From Sphingomonadaceae bacterium (GTDB lineage: Bacteria; Pseudomonadota; Alphaproteobacteria; Sphingomonadales; Sphingomonadaceae), in NCBI GenBank assembly GCA_016742125.1, contig JACVCM010000109.1, positions 1-8,859 on the forward strand: 8,859 nt of DNA. The letters run 5' to 3'. A model generated the notes under the pieces. The model ran no database searches, was not told where the DNA came from, and was given only the letters and a program-made list of their open reading frames with translations. Position numbers and translations under genes: made by a program. Shown piece after piece: positions 6,096 to 8,859 of the stretch (position 1 is its first letter; the number at the start of each line of letters is the position of its first letter).

Positions 6096-6124
6096 TTGCA
6101 GCCGGTGACTTATTGAGATAATAC
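6096..6124 (+). promoter_or_regulatory. Candidate promoter of the RND efflux operon
   Basis: TTGCAG (6096-6101), 17 bases, then TAATAC (6119-6124), 66 bases before the adaptor ATG. Match and spacing are fair. There is no adjacent regulator gene in the window. Confidence 0.45.
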
Positions 6125-6190
6125 AGCGCGGTTAATAATCAGGGGGGCGGTAGCGCGATTCCCCATAATCGATGAATTTGGACCCGGCTT

Positions 6191-7360
6191 ATGAATTACG
6201 AAACAACGATGGGCGGCGCGTTGGACGGCGGCGTTCTGGATGAAGACCGGCAGCGCAAACGTCGGCGGCTGGTTGTCGCGGCGGTTCTCGTTGCGATTGT
6301 GGCTGTCGGTGCGATCGCCTGGTCGATGATGAGCGGTGGCGAACCTGCCCCCGGTGCCGACAAGGGCGCACAAGCGCAGACGGTAACCGTGGTGGCACCG
6401 GGCCGGGACACGGTCGTGCGCGCCATCAACGCAACTGGTACGCTTGCCGCGCGCCGGGAAATCCCTGTCGGTGTGGTTGGCGAAGGAGGCGCAGTGACGC
6501 GTGTATTCGTCGACGCCGGCGACTGGGTGCAAAAGGGCCAGGTGATGGTCAGCGTCGATCGTTCGGTCCAGACGCAGCAGGCTGCGGCGCTGGAAGCGCA
6601 GATCGGTGTCGCCCGCGCAGACCTGCAATTGGCGCAAAACGAACTCGACCGCGCGCTCCAGCTGGTGGATCGCGGTTTTATTTCCAAGGCGGACGTCGAT
6701 CGCAAAACGGCCACGCGTGATGCGGCGCGCGCCCGCGTGAACGTCGCGACGGCACAGTTGGCCGAAACCCGCGCCCGCAACGCGCGGCTGGATATCCGCG
6801 CGCCCGTGTCGGGCTATGTCCTCGAACGCAATGTCGAAACCGGCCAGACCGTCTCCGCTGGTAGCGGCGTGCTGTTCCGCCTCGCGCAGGACGGCCAGAT
6901 GGAATTGCAGGCGGCGTTAAGTGAAAGCGATCTGGCGCTGGTCTCCGAAGGCGTCCCGGCGAGCGTCACGCCAGTCGGCACGGACCGTCAGTTCAACGGC
7001 ACAATCTGGCAGGTATCGCCAGTGATAAATGAACAATCGAGGCAGGGCATTGCTCGCATATCCCTGCCCTTCGACCGCGCGCTTCGCCCCGGCGGCTTTG
7101 CTTCTGTCGAGATCAAGGCGGGTGCAATGACCGCCCCGATCCTGCCCGAATCCGCCGTCCAGAGCAGCCGTGACGGCAACTTTGTCTACATTGTCGGACC
7201 GGATAACAAGGTAAAGCGCCGCAATGTCAAGGTGGGCACGGTCACTGCCAACGGCCTGACCATCGCCGAAGGCCTCGACGGGACCGAACGCGTGGTGCTG
7301 TACGCCGGCGGGTTCCTGAATCCCGATGAACTCGTAAAGCCGAAGCTGCAAAAGCCTTAA
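6191..7360 (+). CDS. RND efflux periplasmic adaptor (membrane fusion protein, HlyD/AcrA-like)
   Basis: The protein has 389 residues, usual for the family. It links an inner-membrane RND pump to an outer-membrane channel of TolC type. Seen in order: a short charged cytosolic head with RKRRR (22-26), one membrane anchor (about 27-45), first lipoyl half with GGAVTRVFVDAGDWVQKGQ (99-117), a Gln/Ala-rich helical hairpin (about 125-200) that would contact the channel, second lipoyl half DIRAPVSGYVLERNVETGQ (201-219), then beta-barrel and membrane-proximal domains with LRPGGFASVEI (298-308) and AVQSSRDGNFVYIV. There is an uncleaved-type anchor, not a lipoprotein signal. ATG 6191 has only a weak ribosome binding site; ATG 6209 is an alternative. 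It is followed after 28 bases by the pump gene, so the two form an operon. Confidence 0.93.
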   Translation: MNYETTMGGALDGGVLDEDRQRKRRRLVVAAVLVAIVAVGAIAWSMMSGGEPAPGADKGAQAQTVTVVAPGRDTVVRAINATGTLAARREIPVGVVGEGGAVTRVFVDAGDWVQKGQVMVSVDRSVQTQQAAALEAQIGVARADLQLAQNELDRALQLVDRGFISKADVDRKTATRDAARARVNVATAQLAETRARNARLDIRAPVSGYVLERNVETGQTVSAGSGVLFRLAQDGQMELQAALSESDLALVSEGVPASVTPVGTDRQFNGTIWQVSPVINEQSRQGIARISLPFDRALRPGGFASVEIKAGAMTAPILPESAVQSSRDGNFVYIVGPDNKVKRRNVKVGTVTANGLTIAEGLDGTERVVLYAGGFLNPDELVKPKLQKP

Positions 7361-7388
7361 ACCGACCAATTAACCGGGACTCCCGCTC

Positions 7389-8840
7389 ATGAACTTCAGT
7401 CAGATTTCCGCATGGTCGATCCGCAACCCGGTGGTGCCGATTGTCCTGTTCATGGCGCTTACGCTGGCGGGCATCATGTCGTTCATGAGCATGGAAGTGC
7501 AAAACGACCCCGACATTGAATTTCCGATGGTGGTCGTATCCATCTCGCAACCCGGTGCGGCGCCGTCGGAGATCACGACACAAATCACGCAGAAAGTCGA
7601 ATCTGCCATCCGCAGCGTACAGGGCGTGCGTAACATCGATGCGAGTGCCAGCGAGGGCAACACCTCCGTCACTGCCGAATTCGAGATTGGCGACGATATC
7701 AATGCAGCCGTAAGCGAGGTCAAGAATGCGGTAGACCAGATCCGCAGCGATCTGCCTGACGGGATTTTGGAACCGCAGATTTTCAAGGTTGCCACCTCGA
7801 GCGACCCGATTGCCTATTTCGCCGTCGAAGCATCCGATATGACATTGGAGCAGTTGAGCTGGTTCGTCGACGATACCGTGGCCCGCCGCCTGCTCGCCGT
7901 CGAAGGCATGGCGTCGGTCAGCCGCAATGGCGGGGTCAACCGCGAAATCCGGGTCGTACTCGACCCTGCCAAGATGCAGGCGCTTGGCGTAACTGCGACG
8001 CAGGTCAACGGGGTATTGCGCCAGCAAAATCTGAACGCGGCCGGCGGTCAGTCCGAAATTGCGGGATCGCGGCAATCGGTGCGGGTGCTTGGAAACGCAG
8101 ACGATGCCTTTGCGCTCAGCCAGCGGCAAATCAGCCTGGGCGGACGCACGATCAAGCTGGCCGATATCGCAGAGGTTACCGACGGCTATAGCGAACAAAC
8201 CGCGATGGCGTTCGAAAGCGGAAAGCAGGTCGTCACCTTCGGCATGTCCCGTGCGAAGGGCGCTTCTGACGTTACCGTCTTCGACGAAGCCATGTTGAAA
8301 ATGGCCGAGATCGAAAAGGAAAATCCGGGCATCAAGTTCACGACCCTGTTCAACAGCGTGGATTACACCAAGAGCCAGTACAAGAGTTCGATGGCAGCGA
8401 TGATCGAGGGCGCCTTGCTTGCCATCGTGGTCGTGTTCCTCTTCCTGCGCGACTGGCGCGCAACGGTGATTTCGGCCATCGCGATTCCGCTGTCGGCCAT
8501 CCCGACCTTCTGGTTCCTTGACCTTCTTGGCTTCACACTCAACACCATGTCGCTCCTCGCGCTTGGTCTGGTTGCCGGTGTGCTCGTCGACGACGCTATT
8601 GTGGAGATCGAGAATATCGTGCGCCATATGCGCATGGGTAAGTCCGCCTATCAGGCCTCAATCGATGCCGCCGACGAAATTGGTCTGGCGGTAGTGGCAA
8701 CCACTTTCTCGATTGTCGCTGTGTTCCTGCCCGTCGGCCTGATGCCGGGTGTGGCAGGCCAGTATTTCAAGAATTTCGGCCTCACCGTCTCGGCTCCCGA
8801 CCCCTTTACTCAGCCCGTGCGCGGATGCATGCCGCCGTGA
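7389..8840 (+). CDS. RND efflux pump inner-membrane subunit, HAE1 family (3' truncated, frameshifted at the end)
   Basis: About 470 of the expected ~1,030 residues are present. The protein is a proton-driven trimeric exporter in the inner membrane that works with the adaptor just upstream. Visible: the N-terminal SIRNPVVPIVLFMALTLAGI helix (TM1, about 10-30), the porter-domain start NDPDIEFPMVVVSI, the first periplasmic loop to about residue 330, and then TM2-TM5 with FLRDWRATVISAIAIPLSAIPTF. TM4 carries the proton-relay pair Asp401-Asp402 in GVLVDDAIVEIENI, at nearly the same position as Asp407/408 of AcrB. Sequence is normal up to GLTVS (residue 468, base 8792). After that the frame reads nonsense to a TGA at 8838-8840, while the shifted frame from 8804 resembles the expected TM6 region (ARM..., ending HFL). 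The stop is therefore probably not real. The substrate (drug, solvent or metal) cannot be read from this part. Confidence 0.93.
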   Translation: MNFSQISAWSIRNPVVPIVLFMALTLAGIMSFMSMEVQNDPDIEFPMVVVSISQPGAAPSEITTQITQKVESAIRSVQGVRNIDASASEGNTSVTAEFEIGDDINAAVSEVKNAVDQIRSDLPDGILEPQIFKVATSSDPIAYFAVEASDMTLEQLSWFVDDTVARRLLAVEGMASVSRNGGVNREIRVVLDPAKMQALGVTATQVNGVLRQQNLNAAGGQSEIAGSRQSVRVLGNADDAFALSQRQISLGGRTIKLADIAEVTDGYSEQTAMAFESGKQVVTFGMSRAKGASDVTVFDEAMLKMAEIEKENPGIKFTTLFNSVDYTKSQYKSSMAAMIEGALLAIVVVFLFLRDWRATVISAIAIPLSAIPTFWFLDLLGFTLNTMSLLALGLVAGVLVDDAIVEIENIVRHMRMGKSAYQASIDAADEIGLAVVATTFSIVAVFLPVGLMPGVAGQYFKNFGLTVSAPDPFTQPVRGCMPP

Positions 8841-8859
8841 TTCCCGCCCACTTTCTGTA

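Noticed and set aside
7242..8627. Very long minus-strand open frame (461 codons) opposite the RND operon
   Set aside because: It is a shadow of two clear RND-family genes in high-GC DNA; its translation is His/Arg/Asp-rich without family motifs and it spans the gap between the two genes.

Overview
The window looks like an 8.9-kb chromosomal piece, probably a whole contig, from an alphaproteobacterium most like the Sphingomonadales. The evidence is a high-GC sequence carrying a DUF1153/SciP-type cell-cycle regulator, a DUF3297 protein, MnmA, a lipoprotein serine hydrolase with sphingomonad-like neighbours, and dispersed hairpin repeats of the kind common in that order. I see no rRNA, tRNA, CRISPR array, phage gene or transposase. 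All assignments come from reading the sequence, without database searches.

Left end (1-1409, minus): one open frame whose N-terminal ~305 residues are a BaiN/HI0933-type FAD flavoprotein. It continues without a stop into the C-terminal half of a mannonate dehydratase (UxuA-like) TIM-barrel protein. This is either a genuine in-frame deletion fusion or a chimeric assembly. A divergent DUF3297 gene follows (1475-1765, plus).

Middle (1789-4656): a lipoprotein serine hydrolase (1892-3019, minus) is divergent, across only 31 bp, from a small four-cysteine membrane protein (3051-3425, plus). Next comes mnmA, tRNA 2-thiouridine synthase (3532-4656, minus). Both convergent gaps in this part, at 1789-1872 and 3441-3524, hold an 84-bp composite inverted-repeat element of one family. 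These two elements are the most interesting non-coding signal in the window.

Right half (4823-8859, plus): an unrecognised small ORF overlaps the sciP start by ATGA. sciP is closed by a clear intrinsic terminator. A GlsB/YeaQ/YmgE-type membrane protein follows, with its own sigma70-like promoter and terminator. The right edge is a two-gene efflux operon, a periplasmic adaptor and an RND inner-membrane pump. The pump runs to the contig edge, where its last ~70 bases are frameshifted and degraded, probably from poor sequence at the end.

I did not find a convincing new defence or metabolic system. Worth a second look are the 84-bp composite repeats, the flavoprotein/UxuA chimera, the ORF coupled to sciP, the mnmA start codon placed in a hairpin loop, and the compact lipoprotein/four-Cys pair.
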